A stretch of DNA of 39,707 bases from Phytoactinopolyspora halophila (GTDB lineage: Bacteria; Actinomycetota; Actinomycetes; Jiangellales; Jiangellaceae), in assembly GCF_003287285.1 (NCBI RefSeq), contig NZ_QMIG01000044.1, positions 1 to 39,707 on the forward strand, read 5' to 3'. Below the pieces are notes generated by a model that was given only the letters and a program-made list of their open reading frames with translations, searched no databases and had not been told where the DNA came from. The stretch's first letter is position 1. Every line of letters begins with the position of its first letter. The position numbers were made by a program, and so were the translations under genes. Positions 1-7,794 of the stretch are shown piece after piece.

Positions 1-1
1 C

Positions 2-346
2 AAGAACGACTTCATCACGCTTTTGACGTACATTGAAACCGTAGGCGAGGCACCCACCGACGAACTGCACGACCTGTTCGCCCAACTCGGACCCGAGGCA
101 GAGGAGGCCTACATGACCACCGCAGACATGCTCCGCGCCGAAGGCGAAGCCCGCGGTGAAGCCCGCGGCGAGGCCCGCGGCGAAGCCCGCGGGCGCACCG
201 AAGCACTCGTGCAGCTACTCACCCTCAAATTCGGCCCCCTACCCCAGAGCACACTCGACACCGTGCACACCGCCACCATCGACCAACTCGAAACCTGGAC
301 CACCCGCGTCCTCACCGCCCACACCCTCGACGAGGTCCTGCACTGA
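2..346 (+). CDS. Rpn-family nuclease / putative transposase, C-terminal part (cut by window start)
   Basis: Only the last 114 codons are present; the reading frame is open to the left edge. The C-terminal region is very close in DNA and protein to the end of the complete Rpn (PD-(D/E)XK, Transposase_31/YhgA-like) gene at 35022-35990, sharing stretches such as LTYIETVGEAP and ELHDLFAQLGP. Family knowledge: Rpn proteins are DNA endonucleases linked to recombination and phage defence; the catalytic core lies N-terminal of what is visible here. Residues about 48-63 of the visible part are four copies of a Gly-Glu-Ala-Arg unit encoded by a 12-bp tandem repeat. A strong internal ribosome-binding site and in-frame ATG (113) could produce a 77-residue C-terminal product. 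The gene converges on the DUF1080 gene with a 10-bp gap. Whether the missing 5' part is intact cannot be seen. Confidence 0.85.
   Translation, partial: KNDFITLLTYIETVGEAPTDELHDLFAQLGPEAEEAYMTTADMLRAEGEARGEARGEARGEARGRTEALVQLLTLKFGPLPQSTLDTVHTATIDQLETWTTRVLTAHTLDEVLH
100..115 (+). promoter_or_regulatory. Internal Shine-Dalgarno and in-frame ATG inside the Rpn gene
   Basis: AGAGGAGG at 100-107 is followed after 5 nt by ATG at 113, in frame with the nuclease. Initiation here would give a 77-residue C-terminal protein (113-346) containing the tandem repeat. The same arrangement occurs in the paralogue at 35768-35783. Established knowledge: in E. coli and other bacteria rpn genes encode a shorter in-frame product (RpnS) that inhibits the full-length nuclease. 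The codons involved (Glu-Glu) are common, so chance is possible. Confidence 0.4.
143..190 (+). repeat. 12-bp coding tandem repeat, four copies
   Basis: Four consecutive 12-bp units of the form GGYGARGCCCGC at 143-154, 155-166, 167-178 and 179-190 encode (Gly-Glu-Ala-Arg)x4. Units 1 and 4 are identical; units 2 and 3 each differ by one synonymous change. Gain or loss of a unit keeps the frame and would only change helix length. The paralogue at 35811-35846 has three diverged units in the same place. Confidence 0.9.
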
Positions 347-356
347 CAGTTCCAGG

Positions 357-1055
357 TCAACGTGGCTCGATTCGGATGTGCCGGAAGTACACCTCGTCGC
401 CGTCGTCGTGATTCTGTAGTCCGATGAACCCCTCAGAGAGATCGCGTGCCGGATCCGAATCCTCGAACTGGTTGATCAGCTCACCGTTCAGGTACACGTC
501 GATGGCCTGGCCTTCGACGACGATCTCGTACGCGTTCCAGGTACCCGGAGGATTCAACGCCGCGTCCCGGGCGTTGACATCCGCACCCTGGACCCCGTAG
601 ATCGCTCCCGTCGTCCGGTCCGGCTCGTCGGTCGCATCGATCTGGATCTCGTATCCGTGCTCGACAGCGACCCAGGGGTCGTCGCCCGGGTCGGGGAAGC
701 CGACGAACACCCCGGAATTGTCGTCCCCGGCCACCTTCCACTCCAGCCTCAGACGGTACGAGCCGAACGATTCCGGATACCAGAGCAGACCCATACCTCC
801 CACGGTGCGGACACTGCCGTCGCTCTCGAGGACGAACTCGCCGGGCCCGGTCATCCGCCACTCGTCGAGGCTCTCCGGCGTTCCGTCGAGCAACGTGCGG
901 TCACCGTCCCCGGGAGGGCTTGCCGACGGAGCCCTGTCCCCTAGCGCCGGGGCGTCCGCACCGGACTGGCCGTCGTCCGGGCCCGCAGGGGTGCACGACG
1001 GCACGGCAAGCACCACGACGTACGCCACCATGGCCGCGATGCGAATCGGCGACAT
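357..1055 (-). CDS. DUF1080 (3-keto-disaccharide hydrolase-like) lipoprotein
   Basis: A 232-residue exported protein. The N-terminus has a hydrophobic signal ending in AVPSC with Cys21 as the likely lipidated residue, then a low-complexity linker to about residue 55 and one DUF1080 domain to the end. Family signatures visible in order are DNSGVFVGFPDP, GYEIQIDATDE, TGAIYGVQG, PPGTWNAYEI, IDVYLNGELINQF, GFIGLQNHDDGDEVYF and RHIRIEPR. The family has a concanavalin-like beta-sandwich fold; some members hydrolyse 3-keto-glycosides. I chose ATG 1055 because GGAGG lies 9 nt upstream; the ATG at 1064 directly abuts that ribosome-binding site. It lies 75 bp downstream of the DJ-1 gene on the same strand and may be co-transcribed. 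Substrate unknown. Confidence 0.85.
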   Translation of the reverse strand: MSPIRIAAMVAYVVVLAVPSCTPAGPDDGQSGADAPALGDRAPSASPPGDGDRTLLDGTPESLDEWRMTGPGEFVLESDGSVRTVGGMGLLWYPESFGSYRLRLEWKVAGDDNSGVFVGFPDPGDDPWVAVEHGYEIQIDATDEPDRTTGAIYGVQGADVNARDAALNPPGTWNAYEIVVEGQAIDVYLNGELINQFEDSDPARDLSEGFIGLQNHDDGDEVYFRHIRIEPR

Positions 1056-1130
1056 CCGCGTCATCCTCCCGAATGTCGCGAGGTGGCCAGCAGGGACGCG
1101 CCAGGCTTCATCCAGGCGGCCCGCAGCTGG

Positions 1131-1640
1131 TCAACGCACGAGGCCGAGAAAGGCGGCCGTGAATCCAGGCAGGTCCACGTAGTGCTGCGCGGTCACGAGA
1201 TTGCCGTCGGTGACCACTCGCTCGTCCGAGTACGACGCCCCCGCGTTGACCAGGTCATCCCGGGTGGAGGAGTATCCGGTGAGCTGGCGCCCCTTGGCCA
1301 CGCCGGCGCTGATCAAGACCCATCCGGCATGACAGATGGCGCCGAGTGGTTTGGCCGCGTCGTCGACCGCGGCGACGAGAGACAGCATGGCGCCGTCCCG
1401 GCGCATGTAGTCAGGCGCGAATCCACCCGGCACGATGAGGCCGTCGAGCGTAGCCGCCTCGAACCCGACCGCGGCCGCGTCGGATGTCTTGGGGAAACCC
1501 GCCTTGGACCGGTAGGTGTGCTCGGCGTGCGAGCCGATCACCGTGACGGCGAAGCCTGCTTCCTGGACCCGGTAGAAGGGGTAGATGAACTCCTGCTCAT
1601 CGAAGAGATCCGCGATGAGGATCCCGATCTGACCTGGCAT
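1131..1640 (-). CDS. DJ-1/PfpI family protein
   Basis: A 169-residue single-domain protein of the class I glutamine amidotransferase-like DJ-1/PfpI superfamily. Visible motifs are GQIGILIADLFDEQEF at the N-terminus (acidic residues 14-17 supply the conserved Glu region), DGLIVPGGFAPDYMR, the nucleophile elbow AICHAGW with Cys103-His104, and the C-terminal segment VTDGNLVTAQHYVDLP. Members include PfpI-type peptidases, glyoxalase III and proposed deglycases; the sequence does not say which activity applies. Start ATG 1640 is supported by AAGGAG 8 nt upstream (1649-1654, minus strand); the GTG three codons earlier overlaps that site. It may be the first gene of a two-gene unit with the DUF1080 lipoprotein. 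Confidence 0.9.
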   Translation of the reverse strand: MPGQIGILIADLFDEQEFIYPFYRVQEAGFAVTVIGSHAEHTYRSKAGFPKTSDAAAVGFEAATLDGLIVPGGFAPDYMRRDGAMLSLVAAVDDAAKPLGAICHAGWVLISAGVAKGRQLTGYSSTRDDLVNAGASYSDERVVTDGNLVTAQHYVDLPGFTAAFLGLVR

Positions 1641-1904
1641 GGTGTGCACTCCTTGGCCAACGTGCTCGTTCCGCCGAGCCTACCGGCCAGCGCCGTCGAC
1701 ATTCACGGCCGTGGGCAGCGGACGTGTACCGGGGCCTCCGCCCCTCGGACTCGGACGAGCATGTGATGCACATCTCGGAATCCCTCACGAATTGACCGAA
1801 ATATGGACGTGATCGACACCGTTGTGTGGGTATGTGAAACGAATCCGCAGTTGGTTCCACGTCCGGTGGAGATGCCGGACGCTCCGTACGAGGGAGGGAA
1901 CGTG

Positions 1905-2156
1905 ATGCCCGATCTCGTCGTCGTGGCGGTACTCGCGTTCCTGGCTGGTGGCGCGGTGTTCGGCGCGGGCCGGGATATGCGATTGATCAACGTCGCGAAC
2001 CGGGAACGGGACCGCCGTGGTGAAGCCGAAGAGCGCCTGAGCATGGCCCAGATCGATCCGTTGACGGGCTCGTCGTTCACACCCAGGCCACGCGGTTCGC
2101 AGCGCCGGGGATGGACGCCAACCAGGAAGAACACGAAGGGACGCATCGTCGCCTGA
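1905..2156 (+). pseudogene. Membrane-anchored GGDEF-like protein stump
   Basis: An 83-codon reading frame with a strong ribosome-binding site (AGGGAGGG, 1891-1898). Residues 3-20 form one hydrophobic helix, followed by a charged helix rich in Arg/Glu and then AQIDPLTG, which matches the opening of GGDEF domains (typically DPLTGLPNR). Homology-like sequence stops right after LTG and the remaining 28 residues look like random translation (many Arg, Pro, Thr). I read this as the 5' end of a diguanylate-cyclase-type gene whose catalytic part was lost by deletion or rearrangement near base 2070. Alternative: a genuine short membrane protein whose LTG match is fortuitous. Confidence 0.4.
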
Positions 2157-2767
2157 GCGCACGTACCTCCGGTCATCGTCATCGGTCGAGCCGCTCCAGC
2201 CAGCGACGCTGCTCGCGACTCCGCAGCCCGGCATCCGCCTGCTCGACTGCCGCAACTCCGAACGACGCCCTCCTCTGCCAGCTCCCGACATCAACCTCAC
2301 CGTACGAAACATCGATGCCGTCGAGGCACTTCGCCCCTTCTACACGCGAAAGGCCGGATCCGAGCAGCAGTCCAGACCCCCAAGCGGCAGTCCGACTCCG
2401 AGCGGCCGGCCGGATCCGCACGATTTTGCCGACCCGAACGCCATCCACGACAACCCCCGGCGGATCGGTCTCGCGCTCGTTCGTCCCCCGCGATCTATTC
2501 CACGTAATCCTTGACGACGGTGCACATGTCCATGTTGACGATCATTGATGATCAGTACCGTGGCTGCGGGCTCACCAGCGTCGTGTCGCTCGCGCCGACG
2601 GAGGGGCATCTCGGCATGAGCATTTCGGAGTCGCAGGCGCTCAAGTTCCCGGCCGGCTGACAAGACGCCTCGGGTGCCGACTCTGTATAGGGGTATCGCG
2701 AGCGGACTTGACACGCTACAGTACCGCTCGTTGAAGGTCAGCATACAAATCACTGGGGATCTTGGTC
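2157..2767. other. Gene-poor, apparently degraded region
   Basis: About 600 bases without a convincing intact gene. All longer open frames are rich in Arg, Ser and Pro and lack any recognisable motif. One frame around 2290-2345 reads DINLTVRNIDAVEALRPFY before turning into low-complexity sequence, which may be a gene remnant. The right end must carry the promoter of the esterase gene: a TTGACA hexamer is at 2708-2713, but no good -10 box follows at standard spacing. Confidence 0.5.
2526..2660 (+). CDS. Possible short hypothetical protein or gene remnant
   Basis: A 44-residue frame beginning MSMLTIIDDQYRG with about 86 percent G or C at third codon positions, as in real genes of this genome. 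It has no good ribosome-binding site and no recognisable domain. It lies within the degraded region ahead of the esterase gene, so it may be the tail of a lost gene. I cannot assign a function. Confidence 0.2.
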   Translation: MSMLTIIDDQYRGCGLTSVVSLAPTEGHLGMSISESQALKFPAG

Positions 2768-5521
2768 ATGGATCGTATCACCGGTTCCGCACGGTACGCC
2801 CGGAACATCGGAGTTCCCCTGGTTGGAGCGTCACTACTCGCCATCTCGGCTGGATCGGCCGCATCGGCCGAGGAGTCGGAGGATCCGTCTCGATCCGCCG
2901 GTGAGCCCGGTCAGGTAGAAGGCGACCGGCAACCTGCGGCCCCGGCAGACGAATTCGCCTCCGCACTCGGGGACCCCGATGTTCTCGTGGGTGCCGAGTT
3001 CGAGACCGGGCCACCAGACAGCTCTGCCGCGATCGTCGGTGGCGATCCGATCGGCGGGTTTCCTCGCGAGGGCGACGAATTCGTCATGCTCTCCACGGGC
3101 GACGCGTCGATGGCCTACGATCCGAATGACTCGGGGAACACGTCAAGCGACTTCGGAGCCACCGATCGAGGCGTGAACGACCCGACCGTGCTACGTATCG
3201 ATCTCGACGTCCCCGAGACCGCCAACTGTCTGCTCGGCGTGGATTTTCGATTCTTGTCCGAAGAATTCCCCGAGTTCGTCGGGACGAGTTTCAACGATGC
3301 GTTCGTAGCGGAGGTCGGGGAAACGACGTGGTCCGTGGGGGACCAGGATGTCGAAGCGCCGCGCAACTTCGCCTTCGACGAAGAGGGCAATCCCATCACG
3401 ATCAATGCAGCCGGAGCTGCGACCATGACCGAGGAGGAAGCGGGCGGCACTACTTATGACGGCGGCACCACGCTGCTGACGGCCGCCACGCCGCTCGAAC
3501 CCGGGCCCGAATCTCTGTACTTCTCCATCTTCGATGTCGGCGACGGTATCTTCGACTCCACCATCCTGATCGACAACATTCGCGTCGGCGAGGTCGCTGA
3601 TGTGGAAGAAGACTGCGAGCCAGGAGCTGAGGAGGTCGATCCGCAGGCATACGTCAGCCTCGGCGACTCCTACTCGTCCGGGTTCGGGGTGGACCCTTAC
3701 CACGATGGGACCCACGAAGAGGATGGCAACGATTGCCAGCGCTCGACCAGGGCCTACTCAGAAGTGCTGGCCAGCAGCTTAGATCTGAACAACTCGTTCC
3801 ACGCGTGCCAGGGAGCGGTTACCGATGACTTCTACTCCGTGGCGGAGGGCCGCGAGCATTGGGGTGAGGAACCTCAGCTGGACTACCTGGCCGACGACAC
3901 GGGGCTGGTCACATTCTCCATCGGTGGCAACGACGCGGGATTTGGCACGGTGCTCCAAGACTGCATCGATGGATGGGAACTACTCCCCTTCAACACGTGT
4001 CACGGTGACGAGCGTGTCACCGAGCGGGTACGGGAAGCGTTCGACAACCTCGCCGGCCGAAGCGACAGCAAGGCTGACATTCACCCGTATGCCGAGATCC
4101 TCGCTGACGTCCGGGAGCGTTCACCGTTCGCCGATCTGGTCGCCGTCGGATATCCCCGCTTCTATCCGGCCGGCGGTGAAGGCCGGTACCTGCCAGGCGC
4201 GCGCTGCGAGGCGGTGAAGCAGGCTGACCAGCGATGGATTGTCGAGAAGATCGGAGAAATCAACCGCATTCTCGAGACGGAGGCCGAGCGGTTCGGATAC
4301 CGCTTCGCGAACCCGAGTGATCGGTTCATCGGGCACGAGCTGTGTGGTGAAACCGGAGACGAGTGGATCTTCCCGCTGCTCTCCTCGGGCAGGATTCACC
4401 CTACTGCCGACGGCCACCAGGCCATGGCTGCCGAAGTCGAGGAGGTGCTCACCGATGAGGACGATCCCAGCTTCGTCGTGGAGCCCGGCGAGACTGTCAC
4501 CACAGCGTATGTGGTCGAGGAAGGCACCGTGCGAACCACCGTGGTGCTGCGCTGGCCCGGAAGCGACGTCGTGACGACATTGCGCTCGCCGTCCGGCGAA
4601 GAGTACTCTCGCGAGGACCTCGAGGGGCTCGCCGACCACAGCAACGGGCCCGCTTACGAGCATTTCGAGCTGGTGGATCCAGAACCGGGCGAGTGGACCA
4701 TCGAGAGCCATGGCTCCGATGTCGATCCCGGCGGCGAACCAGTGTATCTGTCGACCTATAACGAGGATGCACCGAACGAGCGCCCGGAGGCCGCGGCGAC
4801 GGCACTCCGCGCCGGCGACACCGTCGAGCTGGACGGCACGGGATCGAGTGATCCCGACGGCAGCATCGCCTCGCACCAGTGGTATGTCGAGTTTGCCGAT
4901 GCCGACGAAGTGGTGGACGCGGCGACCGGGCAGGTCGACGTGTCTTCCACCGAACCGGTCAGCGTGACGTTGGTGGTCACCGACGACGAAGGATTGACTG
5001 ACTTTGCGACGTCTACGCTCGTCGCCGGCAAGGTGCTGCTGGAGGAGGGACAAACGGAGCTCGGCACCGACGTCGAATTCGCGCTGCTGGCAGCAGAGAT
5101 CTTCGATGCCGAGGCGGCCATCGACGAGAACACTCTGCGGCTGGGCCCGGCGCAGGTCGAGCCCGATACGGTAGACGTGCGTGACGTGAACGACGACGGA
5201 TACGACGATGTGGTCGTGACGGCACGCTATGACGACCTCGGATTCGCCGGGGATGAGGTGGAGTTGTGTGCCACCGGCGTGTTGAACGACGAACGTGAGC
5301 GGAAGTTCCGCGCATGCGACGCCGTCAGCCTGCCCGGAGAGGATCCAGAACCGACGCCCGAGCCGACCGAAGACCCGGACGACGAACTTCCCGACACCGG
5401 TGCCGGTATAGCCATCTACGTCTGGCTGGCCGCCATCGTCGTCGGGATGGCTGGTTTCCTCCTGGCCTCCGGCTCGTGTGGCGCGCAGCGGTCAGCTCAC
5501 ACCAGCGGTAGACACGGCTAG
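2768..5521 (+). CDS. LPXTG-anchored SGNH (GDSL) esterase/lipase with PKD domain
   Basis: A 917-residue surface protein. In order: signal peptide (about 1-34, ending ASA); a domain resembling the choice-of-anchor L type (about 40-275, with VDFRFLSEEFPEFVG and GDGIFDSTILIDNI); an SGNH hydrolase domain (about 295-565) with Ser301 in SLGDSYSSG, Asn388 in IGGNDAGF and His544 in GRIHPTADGH; a beta-sandwich segment; a PKD-like domain (about 670-760, SSDPDGSIASHQWY); a Pro/Glu/Asp spacer; and a sorting signal LPDTG (874-878), hydrophobic helix and basic tail. There is no Asp three residues before His544, as in the Streptomyces scabies esterase, where Ser-His act without a side-chain acid. Expected role: ester hydrolysis at the cell wall. 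ATG 2768 has GGGGAT upstream (2755-2760). The 3' end overlaps the convergent membrane gene by 30 bp. Confidence 0.9.
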   Translation: MDRITGSARYARNIGVPLVGASLLAISAGSAASAEESEDPSRSAGEPGQVEGDRQPAAPADEFASALGDPDVLVGAEFETGPPDSSAAIVGGDPIGGFPREGDEFVMLSTGDASMAYDPNDSGNTSSDFGATDRGVNDPTVLRIDLDVPETANCLLGVDFRFLSEEFPEFVGTSFNDAFVAEVGETTWSVGDQDVEAPRNFAFDEEGNPITINAAGAATMTEEEAGGTTYDGGTTLLTAATPLEPGPESLYFSIFDVGDGIFDSTILIDNIRVGEVADVEEDCEPGAEEVDPQAYVSLGDSYSSGFGVDPYHDGTHEEDGNDCQRSTRAYSEVLASSLDLNNSFHACQGAVTDDFYSVAEGREHWGEEPQLDYLADDTGLVTFSIGGNDAGFGTVLQDCIDGWELLPFNTCHGDERVTERVREAFDNLAGRSDSKADIHPYAEILADVRERSPFADLVAVGYPRFYPAGGEGRYLPGARCEAVKQADQRWIVEKIGEINRILETEAERFGYRFANPSDRFIGHELCGETGDEWIFPLLSSGRIHPTADGHQAMAAEVEEVLTDEDDPSFVVEPGETVTTAYVVEEGTVRTTVVLRWPGSDVVTTLRSPSGEEYSREDLEGLADHSNGPAYEHFELVDPEPGEWTIESHGSDVDPGGEPVYLSTYNEDAPNERPEAAATALRAGDTVELDGTGSSDPDGSIASHQWYVEFADADEVVDAATGQVDVSSTEPVSVTLVVTDDEGLTDFATSTLVAGKVLLEEGQTELGTDVEFALLAAEIFDAEAAIDENTLRLGPAQVEPDTVDVRDVNDDGYDDVVVTARYDDLGFAGDEVELCATGVLNDERERKFRACDAVSLPGEDPEPTPEPTEDPDDELPDTGAGIAIYVWLAAIVVGMAGFLLASGSCGAQRSAHTSGRHG

Positions 5522-5827
5522 AGCGGCGCCGACGGCTACCGCAAGGAGTATCCACCACCAGCGGCTACGGAGTAGGGCGACGGCTACGGCTGCCGGAACG
5601 GCCAGTGAGATGACCAGCCCGGCGCCGTAGCCGACGAGCATTCCGGATCGGGGTTCCTCGTCAGGTCCGCCAAAACTGGCGTTCTCCACGTAGAGGGACA
5701 GCCAGAAGCCGATGGCAGATATCGTTCCAAGCACGCCCAGTATCCCGACGACGGCCACTCGCCAGCCTGTAGGACGAGGAGACTCGTGCCTATCGCTGGT
5801 CCCGGCCATGACGCGCAGCGTAGCCAT
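5492..5827 (-). CDS. Small membrane protein, function unknown
   Basis: A 111-residue protein with three predicted membrane helices: about 23-46 (VAVVGILGVLGTISAIGFW), 63-86 (MLVGYGAGLVISLAVPAAVA) and 88-107 (SRWWWILLAVAVGAALAV). No family was recognised. It is the last gene of a minus-strand group after the SpoU methyltransferase (67-bp gap), and its stop lies inside the convergent esterase gene. No clear ribosome-binding site was seen; the start could be ATG 5827 or ATG 5810 (105 residues). The helix pattern and high third-position GC make it likely to be real. Confidence 0.65.
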   Translation of the reverse strand: MATLRVMAGTSDRHESPRPTGWRVAVVGILGVLGTISAIGFWLSLYVENASFGGPDEEPRSGMLVGYGAGLVISLAVPAAVAVALLRSRWWWILLAVAVGAALAVSTAGVS

Positions 5828-5894
5828 CGAAACCGTGTCCGGTCGAGGGTGGTCTGATGGCCCGGAACGGGTACGGCGATCGCTTAGACATAGT

Positions 5895-6434
5895 TCACCG
5901 ATGCCCAGCGCCGTCGTCGCCGTGGGTCCGTAGGCAGTACAGCGCGACCCCTGCGGCCACGCTGACGTTGAGCGAGCTCTTCTGCCCGTACATCGGAACC
6001 TGCAACAGCACGTCGCAGTGTTCCCGCAGCGAGGCGTCGATGCCCCGCACTTCGTCGCCGAGCAGCAGGGCGATCCGATCCGGCGGGTGATATTCGGCGA
6101 TCGTGACCGCGCCGTCGTCGATCTCGAGCCCTGCCACCGTATACCCATCCGTACGCAGCGATTCGAGCAGCGCGTAAACGTCTGGTTGGTGCGTGACCGG
6201 CATGGTTCGCTCCGCTCCCGCCGCGCTCTTGGCGATCCGCTTGGTCAGCCTAGCCTGCAAGGCGGGGTCGCGGGAGTCGTCGGACTGCGACGGGTAGGGC
6301 GTGAACCCGGTCACGTAGACGCGCTCCACCGCGAAGACGTCGGAGGTCCGCAGCAACGAGCCCACGTTGAACACCGAACGCAAGTTGTGCGCGAGAACTA
6401 CGATGCTGCGCTGGACATGGTGAGCCACCGTCAC
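5895..6434 (-). CDS. SpoU/TrmH-family RNA 2'-O-methyltransferase
   Basis: A 179-residue SPOUT-fold methyltransferase, compact as in the TrmH/TrmL type without an extra N-terminal RNA-binding domain. All three family motifs are visible: motif 1 HNLRSVFNVGSLLRTSD (residues 16-32), motif 2 IALLLGDEVRGI (121-132) and motif 3 VPMYGQKSSLNVSVAAGVAL (146-165), which form the knotted S-adenosylmethionine site. Expected activity is 2'-O-methylation of a ribose in tRNA or rRNA. The exact target cannot be read from the sequence. The start is GTG 6434, only 6 bp after the stop of the CGNR gene, which suggests a shared transcript. No strong ribosome-binding site is present, consistent with translational coupling. 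Confidence 0.92.
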   Translation of the reverse strand: MTVAHHVQRSIVVLAHNLRSVFNVGSLLRTSDVFAVERVYVTGFTPYPSQSDDSRDPALQARLTKRIAKSAAGAERTMPVTHQPDVYALLESLRTDGYTVAGLEIDDGAVTIAEYHPPDRIALLLGDEVRGIDASLREHCDVLLQVPMYGQKSSLNVSVAAGVALYCLRTHGDDGAGHR

Positions 6435-6440
6435 ATCGTC

Positions 6441-6995
6441 TCAGGGCACGACGCCGGTGCTGCGCCGGTAGTAGCTCCGGGTCTTGCTCCGGTTTCCACA
6501 GATCCGCATCGAGCACCACCTCTTGGAGCGATTCTTGGAACCGTCGTAATAGACCACTTCGCATTCCGGCGCCGAGCACAGCTTCAGGCGCCGCCACTCA
6601 CCGCTGATCGACGCGAGCACCGTCGCGCCCAGGACCTCGGCCAGGAATCGTGACACGCCCACACCTGCGGGACGCACGGTGGCGTCCCCGTCGGCGTCGA
6701 ACGCCACGCCGAGACCCGCCGGCAGCGCGAGCTCGGTGAGCCCGTCTGCGTCGATGCTCGTGTTGTCGCCATGATGCCGGCGCAGCACGTCACGCAGCGC
6801 GGCGCGCAGCTGTCGCGCCCACTCGAGGTCCGGCGCCGTGACGTGCCCGGCGTCGGCGGGCCGGTGGTGCGCGCGTAACCAGGCGCGGAAATGGTCGGCG
6901 TCGACCAGATCGTCCGCGCCGGAAGCGACGTCGACCGAGTTGAGGAACGATTCCACCAGCCACAGCCGAGGTGGGACGCCGGTTCTCGCGCTCAC
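6441..6995 (-). CDS. CGNR zinc-finger protein (ABATE domain), probable regulator
   Basis: About 184 residues. The N-terminal two thirds match the ABATE/DUF1470 region (RLWLVESFLNSVDVASGADD, then EWARQLRAALRDVLRRHHGD). The C-terminus is a CGNR zinc finger: LCSAPECEVVYYD then RWCSMRICGNRSKTRSYYRR, with Cys140, Cys145, Cys161 and Cys166 as probable zinc ligands. Such proteins are thought to be stress-responsive transcription regulators in actinobacteria. The start is uncertain: GTG 6995 has GGGAG 9 nt upstream, while a GTG six codons earlier abuts AAGGAGG. It is divergent from the VOC gene across about 90 bp, where CTTTC (7024-7028) and GAAAG (7037-7041) form a short inverted repeat. It heads the unit containing the SpoU methyltransferase. 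Confidence 0.85.
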   Translation of the reverse strand: MSARTGVPPRLWLVESFLNSVDVASGADDLVDADHFRAWLRAHHRPADAGHVTAPDLEWARQLRAALRDVLRRHHGDNTSIDADGLTELALPAGLGVAFDADGDATVRPAGVGVSRFLAEVLGATVLASISGEWRRLKLCSAPECEVVYYDGSKNRSKRWCSMRICGNRSKTRSYYRRSTGVVP

Positions 6996-7085
6996 CCTGC
7001 CATGCTCCCACACCTCCTTGACACTTTCGACGGTGTGAAAGACACTACCGGCGAAACTGTTTTGCTGGTGTGAGGATAGGCGACT

Positions 7086-7751
7086 ATGGCACTCGCTCGC
7101 TTCAAAGACCTCTGCTTCGACGCCGAGAATCCCCGCGTACTCGGCGAGTTCTACGCCCGGGCGCTCGGGCTGTCGTATGTGGCGCACGACAGCAACGGTC
7201 ACCTCGAAGGACAGGCACCCGAGCAGACCATCTGGATCAATCCGGTTCCGGAACTGAAGACCACCAAACATCGAGTGCACGTCGACGTCCGCACACCATC
7301 GGTCCACGAGCTCGAGAAACTCGGCGCCACCGTGCTCAACCATGCCGATGGCTGGACGGTAATGACCGACCCCGAAGGCGGGGAATTCTGCGCGTTCGAG
7401 CGGGACCGCGTCGACGACTACCGCTTGTACGCCGTCATCGTGGACTGTGCGAAACCGCGGTCCCTGGCCACCTGGTGGGCCGACGTCGTGGGCGGGGAGG
7501 CACGATTCGACTCGGCGCACGGGCTGTGGTCGATCGAACCCATGCCCGGGGCGCCGTTCGAATCGTTCGTGTTCGTGCCGGTCCCGGAGCCGAAGTCGAC
7601 GAAGAACCGCATCCACTGGGACGTGACCACCAGCGACGTCGATGCCTTGCTCGATCGAGGTGCCACCATGTTGCGGGAGAAAGGCGGCGACATCGACTGG
7701 CACGTCCTCGCCGATCCCGAAGGCAACGAGTTCTGCGCCTTCGTGACGTGA
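7086..7751 (+). CDS. Double VOC/glyoxalase-like domain protein
   Basis: A 221-residue protein made of two vicinal-oxygen-chelate (Glyoxalase_6 type) modules, about 1-110 and 112-221. The halves repeat the same pattern: ENPRVLGEFYARALG / AKPRSLATWWADVVG, HRVHVDVRTPSVHELEKLGA / NRIHWDVTTSDVDALLDRGA and TDPEGGEFCAF / ADPEGNEFCAF. His and Glu in those strands are candidate metal ligands. VOC proteins include glyoxalases, dioxygenases and antibiotic-binding resistance proteins; nothing here singles out one role. The start ATG 7086 has GAGGATAGG 5 nt upstream. It is divergent from the CGNR regulator, which might control it. Confidence 0.9.
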   Translation: MALARFKDLCFDAENPRVLGEFYARALGLSYVAHDSNGHLEGQAPEQTIWINPVPELKTTKHRVHVDVRTPSVHELEKLGATVLNHADGWTVMTDPEGGEFCAFERDRVDDYRLYAVIVDCAKPRSLATWWADVVGGEARFDSAHGLWSIEPMPGAPFESFVFVPVPEPKSTKNRIHWDVTTSDVDALLDRGATMLREKGGDIDWHVLADPEGNEFCAFVT

Positions 7752-7794
7752 GCGGCACGCCACGCGTCACCGCGCGGTCGTCGCCACGCGGTCG

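Noticed and set aside
143-190. CRISPR-like short repeats
   Set aside because: The units are contiguous 12-bp coding repeats without spacers.
2708-2713. TTGACA as -35 box of the esterase gene
   Set aside because: No acceptable -10 sequence follows at 16-19 nt, so it is only mentioned and not listed as a promoter.
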